A stretch of 64,000 nt of DNA, from the NCBI GenBank assembly GCA_030762895.1, contig JAUPTC010000127.1:1-64000 (forward strand). Direction: 5' to 3'. The position numbers were made by a program, and so were the translations under genes. Below, piece by piece: positions 36,601 to 51,120 of this stretch. The notes under the pieces were generated by a model. That model was not told the DNA's origin, searched no databases, and saw nothing but the letters and a program-made list of their open reading frames with translations. This DNA is from Sophora flavescens (Eukaryota > Streptophyta > Magnoliopsida > Fabales > Fabaceae). Within the stretch, counting starts at the first letter, position 1. Each line of letters opens with the position of its first letter.

Positions 36601-36735
36601 GATCAAACAAGTCCATTTAGGCTCCATTAGGACCAAAGAAGTATAAATTGGCCCATTAGGTCCTATATGAACTAAAAGTCCATTGGGCTCAGACCAAACA
36701 AGTCCATTTGGGCTCTATTAGGTCCAAAGAAGCCC
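33601..36735 (-). repeat. Satellite array between families B and C, with decayed edge
   Basis: Minus-strand monomers without a clear higher-order period. From about 35700 family C variants appear: GGGAACTACTAGGATCACAC at 35871 and GGGCAGTTCGGGGAAATTG at about 35957. At 36490-36735 there is another cluster of one-base losses and truncated units (CCCATTAGACCC, CTCCTATATACAAAG, AGCCCAATTGGGCGATCC). This looks like the eroded outer copy of family C. No gene is supported. Confidence 0.82.
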
Positions 36736-39700
36736 AATTGGGCGATCCTTAATTGGCCCAATTAGGTCCTAAAAAGTCCATTTGGGCTCTATTAGGTCAA
36801 ACAAGTCCATTTGGGCTCCATTAGGACCAAACAAGTACAAATTGGCCCAGTTAGGTCCTATATGATCTAAAATGTCCAGTTGGGCTCTATTAGGATCAAA
36901 CAAGTCCATTTGGGCTCCAATAGGACCAAAGAAATACAAATTGGCCCAGTTAGGTCCTATACGACCTAAAAAGTGCATTTTGGCTCTATTAGGATCAAAC
37001 AAGTCCATTTGGGCTCCAATATGACCAAAGAAGTACAAGTTGACCCAGATAGGTCGGATATGACCTAAAAAGTCCATTTAGGCTCTATTAGGATAAAACA
37101 AGTCCATTTGGGCTCCATTTGGACAAAAGAAGTACAAATTGGCCCAGTTAAGTCATCTATGAACTAAAAAGTCCATTTGGGCTCTATTTGGATCAAACAA
37201 GTCCATTTGGGATCTAATAGGACCAAAGAAGTACAAATTGGCCCAGTTAGGTCCTTTATAACCATAAAAGTCCATTTGGGCTCTGTTAGGATCAACCAAG
37301 TCCATCTTGGCTCCAACAGGACCAAAGAAGTACAAATTGGCCCCGTTAGGTCCTTTATGACCTAACAAGTCCATTTGGGCTCTATTAGGATCAAAAAAGT
37401 CCATTTGGACTCTATTAGGGTCAAACAAGTCCATTTGGGCTCCATTAGCACCAAAGAAGTACAAATTGGCCCAGTTAGGTCCTATATGACCTAAAGTGTC
37501 CAGTTGGGCTCAATTAGGATCAAACAAGTCCATTTGGGCTACAATAGGACCAAAGAAGTACAAATTGGCACAGTTAGGTCCTTTATGACCTAACAAGTCC
37601 GTTTAGGCTCTATTAGGATCAAACAAGTCCATTTGGGCTCTATTAGGGTCAAACAAGTCCATTTGGGCTCCACTAGAACCAAAGAAGTACAAATTGACCC
37701 AGTTAGGTCCTATAAGACCTAAAAAGTCCATTTGGGCTCCACTAGGATCAAACAAGTCCATTTGGGCTCTATCCTACCAAATGAGTACAATTGGGCCGAT
37801 CATGGCAATTAGCCCAATTAGGTCCTAAATAGTTCATTTGGGCTCTATTAGGATAAAAGAAGTCCATTTTGGCTCCATTAGGACCAAAGAAGTACAAATT
37901 GGCCCAGTTAAGTCCTATATGACCTAAAATGTCCAGTTGGGCTCTATTAGGATCAAACAAGTCCATTTGGGCTCCAATAGGACCAAAGAAGTACAAATTG
38001 GCCCAGTTAGGTCCTTTTTGAACTAAAAAGTCCATTTGGGCTCTATTAGGATCAAACAAGCCCATTTGGGAACTACTAGGATCACACAAGTCCATTTGGG
38101 CACTATTAGGATCAAACAAGTCCATTTGGGCTCCATTTGGACCAAAGAAGTACAAATTGGCCCAGTTAGGTCCTATATGACCTAAAGTGTCCAGTTGGGC
38201 TCAATTAGGATCAAACAAGTCCATTTGGGCTACAATAGGACCAAAGAAGTACAAATTGGCACAGTTAGGTCCTTTATGACCTAACAAGTCCATTTAGGCT
38301 CTATTAGGATCAAACAAGTCCATTTGGGCTCTATTAGGGTCAAACAAGTCCATTTGGGCTCCATTAGAACCAAAGAAGTACAAATTGACCCAGTTAGGTC
38401 CTATAAGACCTAAAAAGTCCATTTGGGCTCCACTAGGATCAAACAAGTCCATTTGGGCTCTATCCTACCAAAGAAGTACAATTGGGCCGATCATGGCAAT
38501 TAGCCCAATTAGGTCCTAAATAGTTCATTTGGGCTCTATTAGGATCAAAGAAGTCCATTTTGGCTCCATTAGGACCAAATAAGTACAAATTGGCCCAGTT
38601 AAGTCCTATATGACCTAAAATGTCCAGTTGGGCTCTATTAGGATCAAACAAGTCCATTAGGGCTCCAATAGGACCAAAGAAGTACAAATTGGCCCAGTTA
38701 GGTCCTTTTTGAACTAAAATGTCCATTTGGGCTCTATTAGGATCAAACAAGCCCATTTGGGAACTACTAGGATCACACAAGTCCATTTGGGCACTATTAG
38801 GATCAAACAAGTCCATTTGGGCTCCATTAGGACCAAAGAATTACAATTGGGCAGTTCGGGGCAATTGACCTAACTAGGTCCTAACAAGTCGATTGGGGCT
38901 CAATAAGGATCAAACAAGTCCATTTGGACTCCATTTGGACCAAAGAAGTACAAATTGGCCCAATTGGGTCCTATATGACCTAAAAAGTCCATTTGGGCTC
39001 TATTAGGATCAAACAAGTCCATTTGGAATCTAATAGGACCAAAGAAGTACAAATTGACCCAGTTAGGTAATTATGACCTAAAAAGTCCATTTGGGCTCTA
39101 ATAGGATCAAATAGGTCCATTTGGGCTCCATTAGAACCAAAGAAGTACAAATTGACCCAGTTAGGTAATTTATGACCAAAAAAGTCCATTTGGGCTCTAT
39201 TAGGTTCAAACATGTCCATTTGGGCTCCATTAGGACCAAAGAATTACAATTGGGCCGTTCGGGGCAATTGGCCCAATTAGGTCCAAACAAGTCGATTTGG
39301 GCTCTATTAGGATCAAACAAGTCCATTTGGGCTCCATTAGGACTCCATTTGGACCAAAGAAGTACAAATTGGCCCAGTTAAGTACTCTATGACCTAAAAA
39401 GTCCATTTGGGCTCTATTAGGATCAAACAAGTCCATTTGGGATCTAATAGGACCAAAGTAGTACAAATTGGCCCAGATTGGTCCTTTATAACCATAAAAG
39501 TCCATTTGGGCTCTATTGGGACCAAACAAGTCCATTTGGGCTCCAATAGGACATCTGGGCTCTATTAGGATCAAACAAGTCCATTTGGGATCCAATAGGA
39601 CCAAAGAAGTACAAATTGGCCCAGTTAGGTCCTATATGACCTAAAATGTCCAGTTGGGCTCTATTAGGATCAAACAAGTGCATTTGGGCTCCAATAGGAC

Positions 39701-40403
39701 AAAAGAAGTACAAATTGGGATAGTTAGGTCCTTTATGACCTAACAAGTCCATTTGGGCTCTATTAGGATCAAACGAGTCCATTTAGGCTCTATTAGGGTC
39801 AAACAAGTCCATTTGGGCTCCATTAGGACCAAAGAAGTACAAATTGGCCCAGTTTGGTCCTATATGACCTAAAAAGTCCATTTGGGCTCCACTAGGATCA
39901 AACAAGTCCATTTGGGCTCTATTAGGACCAAAGAAGTACAATTGGGCCGATCATGGCAATTGGCCCAATTAGGTCCTAAATAGTTCATTTGGGCTCTATT
40001 AGGATCAAAGAAGTCCATTTTGGCACCATTAGGACCAAAGAAATACAAATTGGCCCAGTTAGGTCCTATATGACCTAAAATGTCCAGTTGGGCTCTATTA
40101 GGATCAAACAAGTCCATTTGGGCTCCAATAGGACCAAAGAAGTACAAATTGGCCCAGTTAGGTCCTTTTTGACCTAAAAAGTCCATTTGGGCTCTATTAG
40201 GATCAAACAAGCCCATTTGGGAACTACTAGGATCACACAAGTCCATTTGGGCTCTATTAGGATCAAACAAGTCTATTTGGGCTCTATTAGGACCAAAGAA
40301 GTACAAATTGGCCCAGTTAGGTCCTATATGACCTAAAAAGTCCATTTGGGCTCCACTAGGATCAAACAAGTCCATTTGGGATCTATTAGGACCAAAGAAG
40401 TAC
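36736..40403 (-). repeat. Family C higher-order repeat, copy 1 (about 3.67 kb)
   Basis: Phased on AATTGGGC(C)GATC, the reversed 18-bp insertion variant that closes the copy at 40404. Landmarks in order: CTATACGACCTAAAAAGTGC, TCCATCTTGGCTCCAACAGG (37301), two units with GATCATGGCAATTAGCCC (37789 and 38480, 691 apart), GGAACTACTAGGATCACAC, the GGGCAGTTCGGGGC unit (38855), GAATTACAATTGGGCCG (39241), and GATCATGGCAATTGGCCC (39940). Confidence 0.82.
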
Positions 40404-43400
40404 AATTGGGCCGATCATGGCAATTGGCCCAATTAGGTCCTAAATAGTTCATTTGGGCTCTATTAGGGTCAAACAAGCCCATTTGGGCTCCATTAGGACC
40501 AAACAAGTACAAATTGGCCCAGTTAGGTCCTATATGACCTAAAATGTCCAGTTGGGCTCTATTAGGATCAAACAAGTCCATTTGGGCTCCAATAGGACCA
40601 AAGAAGTACAAATTGGCCCAGTTAGGTCCTATACGACCTAAAAAGTGCATTTTGGCTCTATTAGGATCAAACAAGTCCATTTGGGCTCCAATATGACCAA
40701 AGAAGTACAAGTTGACCCGGATAGGCCTGGATATGACCTAAAAAGTCCATTTGGGCTCTATTAGGATCAAACAAGTCCATTTGGGCTCCAATAGGACCAA
40801 AGAAGTACAAATTAGCCCAGTTAGGTCCTTTACGACCTAACAAGTCCATTTGGGCTCTATTAGGATCAAACAAGTCCATTTGGGATCCATTTGGACAAAA
40901 GAAGTACAAATTGGCCCAGATTAAGTCCTCTATGAACTAAAAAGTCCATTTGGGCTCTATTTGGATCAAACAAGTCCATTTGGGATCTAATAGGACCAAA
41001 GAAGTACAAATTGGCCCAGTTAGGTCCTTTATAACCATAAAAGTCCATTTGGGCTCTGTTAGGATCAACCAAGTCCATCTTGGCTCCAACAGACCAAAGA
41101 AGTACAAATTGGCCCCGTTAGGTCCTTTATGACCTAACAAGTCCATTTGGGCTCTATTAGGATCAAAAAGTCCATTTGGACTCTATTAGGGTCAAACAAG
41201 TCCATTTGGGCTCCATTAGGACCAAAGAAGTACAAATTGGCCCAGTTAGGTCCTATATGACCTAAAGTGTCCATTGGGCTCAATTAGGATCAAACAAGTC
41301 CATTTGGGCTACAATAGGACCAAAGAAGTACAAATTGGCACAGTTAGGTCCTTTATGACCTAACAAGTCCGTTTAGGCTCTATTAGGATCAAACAAGTCC
41401 ATTTGGGCTCTATTAGGGTCAAACAAGTCCATTTGGGCTCCATTAGAACCAAAGAAGTACAAATTGACCCAGTTAGGTCCTATAAGACCTAAAAAGTCCA
41501 TTTGGGCTCCACTAGGATCAAACAAGTCCATTTGGGCTCTATCCTACCAAATGAGTACAATTGGGCCGATCATGGCAATTAGCCCAATTAGGTCCTAAAT
41601 AGTTCATTTGGGCTCTATTAGGATAAAAGAAGTCCATTTTGGCTCCATTAGGACCAAAGAAGTAAAAATTGGCCCAGTTAAGTCCTATATGACCTAAAAT
41701 GTCCAGTTGGGCTCTATTAGGATCAAACAAGTCCATTTGGGCTCCAATAGGACCAAAGAAGTACAAATTGGCCCAGTTAGGTCCTTTTTGAACTAAAAAG
41801 TCCATTTGGGCTCTATTAGGATCAAACAAGCCCATTTGGGAACTACTAGGATCACACAAGTCCATTTGGGCACTATTAGGATCAAACAAGTCCATTTGGG
41901 CTCCATTTGGACCAAAGAAGTACAAATTGGCCCAGTTAGGTCCTATAAAACCTAAAGTGTCCAGTTGGGCTCAATTAGGATCAAACAAGTCCATTTGGGC
42001 TACAATAGGACCAAAAAGTACAAATTGGCACAGTTAGGTCCTTTATGACCTAACAAGTCCATTTAGGCTCTATTAGGATCAAACAAGTCCATTTCGGCTC
42101 TATAGGGTCAAACAAGTCCATTTGGGCTCCATTAGAACCAAAGAAGTACAAATTGACCCAGTTAGGTCCTATAAGACCTAAAAAGTCCATTTGGGCTCCA
42201 CTAGGATCAAACAAGTCCATTTGGGCTCTATCCTACCAAAGAAGTACAATTGGGCCGATCATGGCAATTAGCCCAATTAGGTCCTAAATAGTTCATTTGG
42301 GCTCTATTAGGATCAAAGAAGTCCATTTTGGCTCCATTAGGACCAAATAAGTACAAATTGGCCCAGTTAAGTCCTATATGACCTAAAATGTCCAGTTGGG
42401 CTCTATTAGGATCAAACAAGTCCATTAGGGCTCCAATAGGACCAAAGAAGTACAAATTGGCCCAGTTAGGTCCTTTTTGAACAAAAATGTCCATTTGGGC
42501 TCTATTAGGATCAAACAAGCCCATTTGGGAACTACTAGGATCACACAAGTCCATTTGGGCACTATTATGATCAAACAAGTCCATTTGGGCTCCATTAGGA
42601 CCAAAGAATTACAATTGGGCAGTTCGGGGCAATTGACCTAACTAGGTCCTAACAAGTCGATTGGGGCTCAATAAGGATCAAACAAGTCCATTTGGACTCC
42701 ATTTGGACCAAAGAAGTACAAATTGGCCCAATTGGGTCCTATATGACCTAAAAAGTCCATTTGGGCTCTATTAGGATCAAACAAGTCCGTTTGGAATCTA
42801 ATAGGACCAAAGAAGTACAAATTGACCCAGTTAGGTAATTATGACCTAAAAAGTCCATTTGGGCTCTAATAGGATCAAACAGGTCCATTTGGGCTCCATT
42901 AGAACCAAAGAAGTACAAATTGACCCAGTTAGGTAATTTATGACCTAAAAAGTCCATTTGGGCTCTATTAGGTTCAAACAAGTCCATTTGGGCTCCATTA
43001 GGACCAAAGAATTACAATTGGGCCGTTCGGGGCAATTTGCCCAATTAGGTCCAAACAAGTCGATTTGGGCTCTATTAGGATCAAACAAGTCCATTTGGGC
43101 TCCATTTGGACCAAAGAAGTACAAATTGGCCCAGTTAAGTACTCTATGACCTAAAAAGTCCATTTGGGCTCTATTAGGATCAAACAAGTCCATTTGCGAT
43201 CTAATAGGACCAAAGAAGTACAAATTGGCCCAGATTGGTCCTTTATAACCATAAAAGTCCATTTAGGCTCTATTAGGATCAAACAAGTCCATTTGGGCTC
43301 CAATAGGACATCCGGGCTCTATTAGGATCAAACAAGTCCATTTGGGATCCAATAGGACCAAAGTAGTACAAATTGGCCCAGTTTGGTCCTATATGACCTA

Positions 43401-44159
43401 AAATGTCCAGTTGGGCTCTATTAGGATCAAACAAGTGCATTTGGGCTCCAATAGGACAAAAGAAGTACAAATTGGGACAGTTAGGTCCTTTATGACCTAA
43501 CAAGTCCATTTGGGCTCTATTAGGATCAAACGAGTCCATTTAAGCTCTATTAGGGTCAAACAAGTCCATTTGGGCTCCATTAGGACCAAAGAAGTACAAA
43601 TTGGCCCAGTTTGGTCCTATATGACCTAAAAAGTCCATTTGGGCTCCACTAGGATCAAACAAGTCCATTTGGGCTCTATTAGGACCAAAGAAGTACAATT
43701 GGGCCGATCATGGCAATTGGCCCAATTAGGTCCTAAATAGTTCATTTGGGCTCTATTAGGATCAAAGAAGTCCATTTTGGCTCCATTAGGACCAAAGAAA
43801 TACAAATTGGCCCAGTTAGGTCCTATATGACCTAAAATGTCCATTGAGCTCTATTAGGATCAAACAAGTCCATTTGGGCTCCAATAGTACCAAATAAGTA
43901 CAAATTGGCCCTTTTAGGTCCTTTTTGACCTAAAAAGTCCATTTGGGCTCTATTAGGATCAAACAAGCCCATTTGGGAACTACTAGGATCACACAAGTCC
44001 ATTTGGGCTCTATTAGGATCAAACAAGTCCATTTGGGCTCTATTAGGACCAAAGAAGTACAAATTGGCCCAGTTAGGTCCTATATGACCTAAAAAGTCCA
44101 TTTGGGCTCCACTAGGATCAAACAAGTCCATTTGGGATCTATTAGGACCAAAGAAGTAC
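40404..44159 (-). repeat. Family C higher-order repeat, copy 2 (3756 bp)
   Basis: Same landmark order as copy 1: TCCATCT at 41074 (offset 3773), GATCATGGC units starting at 41559 and 42248 (offsets 3770 and 3768), GAATTACAATTGGG at 43009 (offset 3768), and 43697 (offset 3757). Small local differences include CCTATAAAACC at 41940 and CTATAGGGTC at 42101. Confidence 0.85.
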
Positions 44160-47100
44160 AATTGGGCCGATCATGGCAATTGGCCCAATTAGGTCCTAAA
44201 TAGTTCATTTGGGCTCTATTAGGGTCAAACAAGTCCATTTGGGCTCCATTAGGACCAAACAAGTACAAATTGTCCCAGTTAGGTCCTATATGACCTAAAA
44301 TGTCCAGTTGGGCTCTATTAGGATCAAACAAGTCCATTTGGGCTCCAATAGGACCAAAGAAGTACAAAATGGCTCAGTTAGGTCCTAGACGACCTAAAAA
44401 GTGTATTTTGGCTCTATTAGGATCAAACAAGTCCATTTGGGCTCCAATATGACCAAAGAAGTACAAATTGACCCAGATAGGTCGGATATGACCTAAAAAG
44501 TCCATTTGGGCTCTATTAGGATCAAACAAGTCCATTTGGGCTCCAATAGGACCAAAGAAGTACAAATTAGCCCAGTTAGGTCCTTTACGACCTAACAAGT
44601 CCATTTGGGCTCTATTAGGATCAAACAAGTCCATTTGGGCTCCATTTGGACCAAAGAAGTACAAATTGGCCCAGTTAAGTCCTCTATGAACTAAAAAGTC
44701 CATTTGGGCTCTATTAGGATCAAACAAGTCCATTTGGGATCTAATAGAACCAAAGAAGTACAAATTGGCCCAGTTAGGTCCTTTATAACCATAAAAGTCC
44801 ATTTGGGCTCTATTAGGATCAACCAAGTCCATCTTGGCTCCAACAGGACCAAAGAAGTACAAATTGGCCCCGTTAGGTCCTTTATGACCTAACAAGTCCA
44901 TTTGGGCTCTATTAGGATCAAAAAAGTCCACTTGGACTCTATTAGGGTCAAACAAGTCCATTTGGGCTCCATTAGGACCAAAGAAGTACAAATTGGCCCA
45001 GTTAGGTCCTATATGACCTAAAGTGTCCAGCTGGGCTCAATTAGGATCAAACAAGTCCATTTGGGCTACAGTAGGACCAAAGAAGTACAAATTGGCACAG
45101 TTAGGTCCTTTATGACCTAACAAGTCCATTTACGCTCTATTAGGATCAAACAAGTCCATTTGGGCTCTATTAGGGTCAAACAAGTCCATTTGGGCTCCAT
45201 TAGAGCCAAAGAAGTTCAAATTGACCCAGTTAGGTCCTATAAGACCAAAAAAGTCCATTTGGGCTCCACTAGGATCAAACAAGTCCATTTGGGCTCTATC
45301 CTACCAAAGAAGTACAATTGGGCCGATCATGGCAATTAGCCCAATTAGGTCCTAAATAGTTCATTTGGGCTCTATTAGGATCAAAGAAGTTCATTTTGGC
45401 TCCATTAGGACCAAAAAAGTACAAATTGGCCCAGTTAAGTCCTATATGACCTAAAATGTCCAGTTGGGCTCTATTAGGATCAAACAAGTCCATTAGGGCT
45501 CCAATAGGACCAAAGAAGTACAAATTGGCCCAGTTAGGTCCTTTTTGAACTAAAAAGTCCATTTGGGCTCTATTAGGATCAAACAAGCCCATTTGGGAAC
45601 TACTAGGATCACACAAGTCCATTTGGGCACTATTAGGATCAAACAAGTCCATTTGGGCTCCATTAGGACCAAAGAATTACAATTGGGCAGTTCGGGGCAA
45701 TTGACCTAACTAGGTCCTAACAAGTCGATTGGGGCTCAATAAGGATCAAACAAGTCCATTTGGACTCCATTTGGACCAAAGAAGTACAAATTGGCCCAAT
45801 TGGGTCCTATATGACCTAAAAAGTCCATTTGGGCTCTATTAGGATCAAACAAGTCCATTTGGAATCTAATAGGACCAAAGAAGTACAAATTGACCCAGTT
45901 AGGTAATTATGACCTAAAAAGTCCATTTGGGCTCTAATAGGATCAAACAGGTCCACTTGGGCTCCATTAGTACCAAAAAAGTACAAATTGACCCAGTTAG
46001 GTAATTTATGACCTAAAAAGTCCATTTGGGCTCTATTAGGTTTAAACAAGTCCATTTGGGCTCCATTAGGACCAAAGAATTACAATTGGGCCGTTCGGGG
46101 CAATTGGCCCAATTAGGTCCAAACAAGTCGATTTGGGCTCTATTAGGATCAAACAAGTCCATTTGGGCTCCATTTGGACCAAAGAAGTACAAATTGGCCC
46201 AGTTAAGTACTCTATGACCTAAAAAGACCATTTGGGCTCTATTAGGATCAAACAAGTCCATTTGGGATCTAATAGGACCAAAGAAGTACAAATTGGCCCA
46301 GATTGGTCCTTTATAACCATAAAAGTCCATTTGGGCTCTATTAGGATCAAACAAGTCCATTTGGGCTCCAATAGGACATCTGGGCTCTATTAGGATCAAA
46401 CAAGTCCATTTGGGCTCCAATAGGACCAAAGAAGTACAAATTGGCCCAGTTAGGTCCTATATGACCTAAAATGTCCAGTTGGGCTCTATTAGGATCAAAC
46501 AAGTGCATTTGGGCTCCAATAGGACAAAAGAAGTACAAATTGGGACAGTTAGGTCCTTTATGACCTAACAAGTCCATTTGGGCTCTATTAGGATCAAACG
46601 AGTCCATTTGGGCTCTATTAGGGCCAAACAAGTCCATTTGGGCTCCATTAGGACCAAAGAAGTACAAATTGGCCCAGTTTGGTCCTATATGACCTAAAAA
46701 GTCCATTTGGGCTCCACTAGGATCAAACAAGTCCATTTGGGCTCTATTAGGACCAAAGAAGTACAATTGGGCCGATCATGGCAATTGGCCCAATTAGGTC
46801 CTAAATAGTTCATTTGGGCTCTATTAGGATCAAAGAAGTCCATTTTGGCTCCATTAGGACCAAAGAAATACAAATTGGCCCAGTTAGGTCCTATATGACC
46901 TAAAATGTCCAGTTGGGCTCTATTAGGATCAAACAAGTCCATTTGGGCTCCAATAGGACCAAAGAAGTACAAATTGGCCCAGTTAGGTCCTTTTTGACCT
47001 AAAAAGTCCATTTGGGCTCTATTAGGATCAAACAAGCCCATTTGGGAACTACTAGGATCACACAAGTCCATTTGGGCTCTATTAGGATCAAACAAGTCCA

Positions 47101-47228
47101 TTTGGGCTCTATTAGGACCAAAGAAGTACAAATTGGCCCAGTTAGGTCCTATATGACCTAAAAAGTCCATTTGGGCTCCACTAGGATCAAACAAGTCCAT
47201 TTGGGATCTATTAGGACCAAAGAAGTAC
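44160..47228 (-). repeat. Family C higher-order repeat, copy 3 (3069 bp; lacks one 690-bp sub-block)
   Basis: TCCATCTTGG lies at 44828 (offset 3754 from copy 2), but GAATTACAATTGGG lies at 46077 (offset 3068). The difference of about 690 bp is one of the two GATCATGGCAATTAGCCC sub-blocks; only one remains, at 45316. So copies 1 and 2 carry a 690-bp tandem sub-duplication that copy 3 either never had or has lost. Confidence 0.85.
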
Positions 47229-47480
47229 AATTGGGCCGATCATGGCAATTGGCCCAATTAGGTCCTAAATAGTTCATTTGGGCTCTATTAGGGTCAAACA
47301 AGTCCATTTGGGCTCCATTAGGACCAAACAAGTACAAATTGGCCCAGTTAGGTCCTATATGACCTAAAATGTCCAGTTGGGCTCTATTAGGATCAAACAA
47401 GTCCATTTGGGATCCATTAGGACCAAAGAAGTACAAATTGGCCTAGTTAGGTCCTATATGACCTTAAAAGTGCATTTTGG
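47229..47480 (-). repeat. Short junction segment between families C and D
   Basis: The family C marker at 47229 is followed by about 250 bp that already contains the GGGATCCATTAGG and CCTTAAAAGTGCATTTTGG variants typical of the end of a family D copy. The change of family therefore occurs within two monomers, with no unrelated DNA between. Confidence 0.75.
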
Positions 47481-50400
47481 CCTTAATTGGGCTCAAACAA
47501 GTCCATTTGGGCACCATTAGGACCAAAGATGTACAAATTGGCCCAGTTAGGTCCTATATGACCTAAAAAGTCCATTTGGGCTCTATTAGGATCAAACAAG
47601 TCCATTTGGGCTCCAATAGGACTAAAGAAGTACAAATTGGCCCAGTTAGGTCCTATATGACCTAAAAAGTCCATTTGGGCTCTATTAGGATCAAACAAGT
47701 CCATTTGGGCTCCAATAGGACCAAAGAAGTACAAATTGGCCCAGTTAGGTCCTATATGACCCAAAAAGTCCATTTGGGCTCCAATAGGACCAAAGAAGTA
47801 CAAATTGGCCCAGTTAGGTCCTATATGACAAAAAAAGTCCATTTCCATTTGGGCTCCAATAGGACCAAAGAAGTACAAATTGGCCCAGTTAGGTCCTATA
47901 TGACAAAAAAGTGTGTTTTGGCTCTATTAGGATCAAACAGGTCCATTTGGGCTCCAATAGGACCAAAGAAGTACAAATTGGCCCAGTTAGGTCTTTTATG
48001 ACCTAACAGGTCCATTTGGGCTCTAATAGGATCAAACAAGTCAATTTGGGCTCTATTAGGGTCAAACAAGTCCATTTGGGCTCCATTCGGGCCAAAGAAG
48101 TACAAATTGGCCCAATTAGGTCCTATATGACCTAAAAAGTCCATTTGGGCTCTATTAGGATCAAACAAGTCCATTTGGGCTCTATTAGGGTCAAACAAGT
48201 CCATTTGGGCTCCAATACGAGCAAAGAAGTACAAATTGGCCCAGTTAGGTCCTATATGACCTAAAAAGTGCATTTTGGCTATATTAGGATCAAACAAGTC
48301 CATTTGGGCTCCAATAGGACCAAAGAAGTACAAATTGGCACAGTTAGGTCCTATATTACCTAAAATGTCCACTTGGGCTCTATTAGGTTCAAACAAGTCC
48401 ATTTTGGCCCAAATAGGTCCTATATGACGTAAAACGTCCATTTGGGCTCTATTAGGATCAAACAAGTCCATTTGGGCTCCAATTGTACCAAATAAGTACA
48501 AATTGGCCCAGTTAGGTCCTATATGACCTAAAAAGTGCATTTTGGCTCTATTAGGATCAAACAAGTCCATTTGGGCTCCAATAGGACCAAAGAAGTACAA
48601 ATTGGCCCAGTTAGGTCCTATATGACCTAAAAACTGCATTTTGGCTCTATTAGGATCAAACAAGTCCATTTGGGCTCCAATAGGACCAAAGAAGTACAAA
48701 TTGGCCCAGTTAGGTCCTATATGACCTAAAAAGTCCATTTGGGCACTATTAGGATCAAAGAAGTCTTTTTGGGCTCCAATATGACCAAAGAAGTACAAAT
48801 TGGACCAGTTAGGTCCTATATGACCTAAAATGTCCTGTTGGGCTCTATTAGGATCAAACAAATCCATTGGGGCTCTATTAGGTTCAAACAAGTACATTTG
48901 GCCTCCATTAGGACCAAAGATGTACAAATTGGCCCACTTAGGTCCTATATGACCTAAAAAGTGCATTTTGGCTCTATTAGGATCAAACAAGTCCATTTGG
49001 GCTCAAATAGGACCAAAGAAGTACAAATTGGCCCAGATAGGTCCTATATGACCTAAAAAGTCCATTTGGGCTCTATTAGGATCAAACAGGTCCATTTGGG
49101 CTCCATTAGGACCAAAGAAGTACAAATTGGCCCAGTTAGGTCCTTTATGACCTAAAATGTCCAGTTGGGCTCTATTAGGTTCCAACAAGTCCATTTTGGC
49201 CCAGATAGGTCCTATATGACCTAAAAAATCCATTTGGGCTCTATTAGGATCAAACAAGTCCACTTGGGCTCAAATAGGACCAAAGAAGTACAAATTGGCC
49301 CAGTTAGGTCCTATATGACCTAAAAAGTGCATTTTGGCTCTATTAGGATCAAACAAGTCCATTTGGGCTCCAATAGGACCAAAGAAGTACAAATTGGCCC
49401 AGTTAGGTCCTATATGAACTAAAAAGTCCATTTGGGCACTATTAGGATCAAACAAGTCCATTAGGGCTCCAATAGGACCAAAGAAGTACAAATTCGCCCA
49501 GTTAGGTCCTATATGACCTAAAAAGTCCATTTGGGCCCTATTAGGATCAAACAAGTCCATTTGGGCTCCAATAGGACAAAACAAGTACAAATTGGCCCAG
49601 TTAGGTCCTATATGACCTAAAACGTCCATTTGGGCTCTATTAGGATCAATCAAGTCCATTTGGGCTCCAATAGGACCAAAGAAGTTCAAATTGGCCCAGA
49701 TAGGTCCTATATGACCTAAAAAGTCCATTTGGGCTCTATTAGGATCAAACAATTCCATTTGGGCTCCAATAGGACCAAAGAAGTACAAATTGACCCAGTT
49801 AGGTCCTATATGACCTAAAATGTCCAGTTGGGCTCTATTAGGATCAAACAAGTCCATTTGGGATCCATTAGAACCAAAGAAGTACAAATTGACCCAGTTA
49901 GGTCCTATATGACCTTAAAAGTGCATTTTGGCCTTAATTGGGCTCAAACAAGTCCATTTGGACTCCATTAGGACCAAAGAAGTACAAATTAGCCCAGTTA
50001 GGTCCTGTATGACCTAAAAAGCCCATATGGGCACTATTAGGATCAAACAAGTCCATTTGGGCTCAAATAGGACCAAAGAAGTACAAATTGGACCAGTTAG
50101 GTCCTATATGACCTAAAATGTCCTGTTGGGCTATATTAGGATCAAACAAGTCCATTGGGGCTCTATTAGGATCAAACAAGTACATTTGGTCTCCATTAGG
50201 ACCATAGAAGTACAAATTGACCCACTTAGGTCCTATATGACCTAAAAAGAGCATTTTGGCTCTATTAGGGTCAAACAAGTCCATTTGGGCTCCAAGAGGA
50301 CTAAAGAAGTACAAATTGGCCTAGATAGGTCCCATATGACCTAAAAAGTCCATTTGGACTCTATTAGGATCTAACAGGTCCATATGGGCTCTATGAGGAC

Positions 50401-51120
50401 CAAAGAAGTACAAATTGGCCTAGTTAGGTCCTTTATGACCTAAAATGTCCAGTTGGGCTCTATTAGGTTCAAACAAGTCCATTTTGGCCCAGATAGGTCC
50501 TATATGACCTAAAAAGTCCATTCGGGCTCTATTCGGATCAAACAAGTCCATTTGGGCTCCAATAGGACCAAACAAGTACAAATTGACCCAGTTAGGTCCT
50601 ATATGACCTAAAAAGTGCATTTTGGCTCTATAAGGATCAAACAAGTCCATTTGGGCTCCAATAAGACCAAAAAAGTACAAATTGGCCCAGTTAGGTCCTA
50701 TATGACCTAAAAAGCCCATTTGGGCTCCATTAGGATCAAACAAGTCCATTTGGGCTCCAATAGGACCAAAGAAGTACAAATTGGCCCAGTTAGGTCGTAT
50801 ATGGCCAAAAAAGTGCATTTTGGCTCTATTAGGATCAAACAAGTCCATTTGGGTTCTAATAGGACCAAAGAAGTTCAAATTGACCCAGATAGGTCCTATA
50901 TGACCTAAAAAGTCCATTTGGGCTCTATTAGGATCAAACAAGTCCATTTGGGCTCCAATAGGACCAAAGAAGTACAAATTAGCCCAGTTAGGTCCTATAT
51001 GACCTAAAATGTCCAGTTGGGCTCTATTAGGATCAAACAAGTCCATTTGGGATCCATTAGGACCAAAGAAGTACAAATTGGCCTAGTTAGGTCCTATATG
51101 ACCTTAAAAGTGCATTTTGG
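47481..51120 (-). repeat. Family D higher-order repeat, copy 1 (3640 bp)
   Basis: Phased on CCTTAATTGGGCTCAAAC. Landmarks: AAAAAAAGTCCATTTCC (47832), AAAAGTGTGTTTTGG, CCATTCGGGCC (48086), GGCTATATTAGG, ATTACCTAAAATGTCCAC, a second CCTTAATTGG (49932), CATGAGGACC-type units near 50390, and GTCGTATATGGCC (50794). Every landmark recurs exactly 3640 bp later. A frame of 366 codons is at 47896-48996. Confidence 0.9.
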
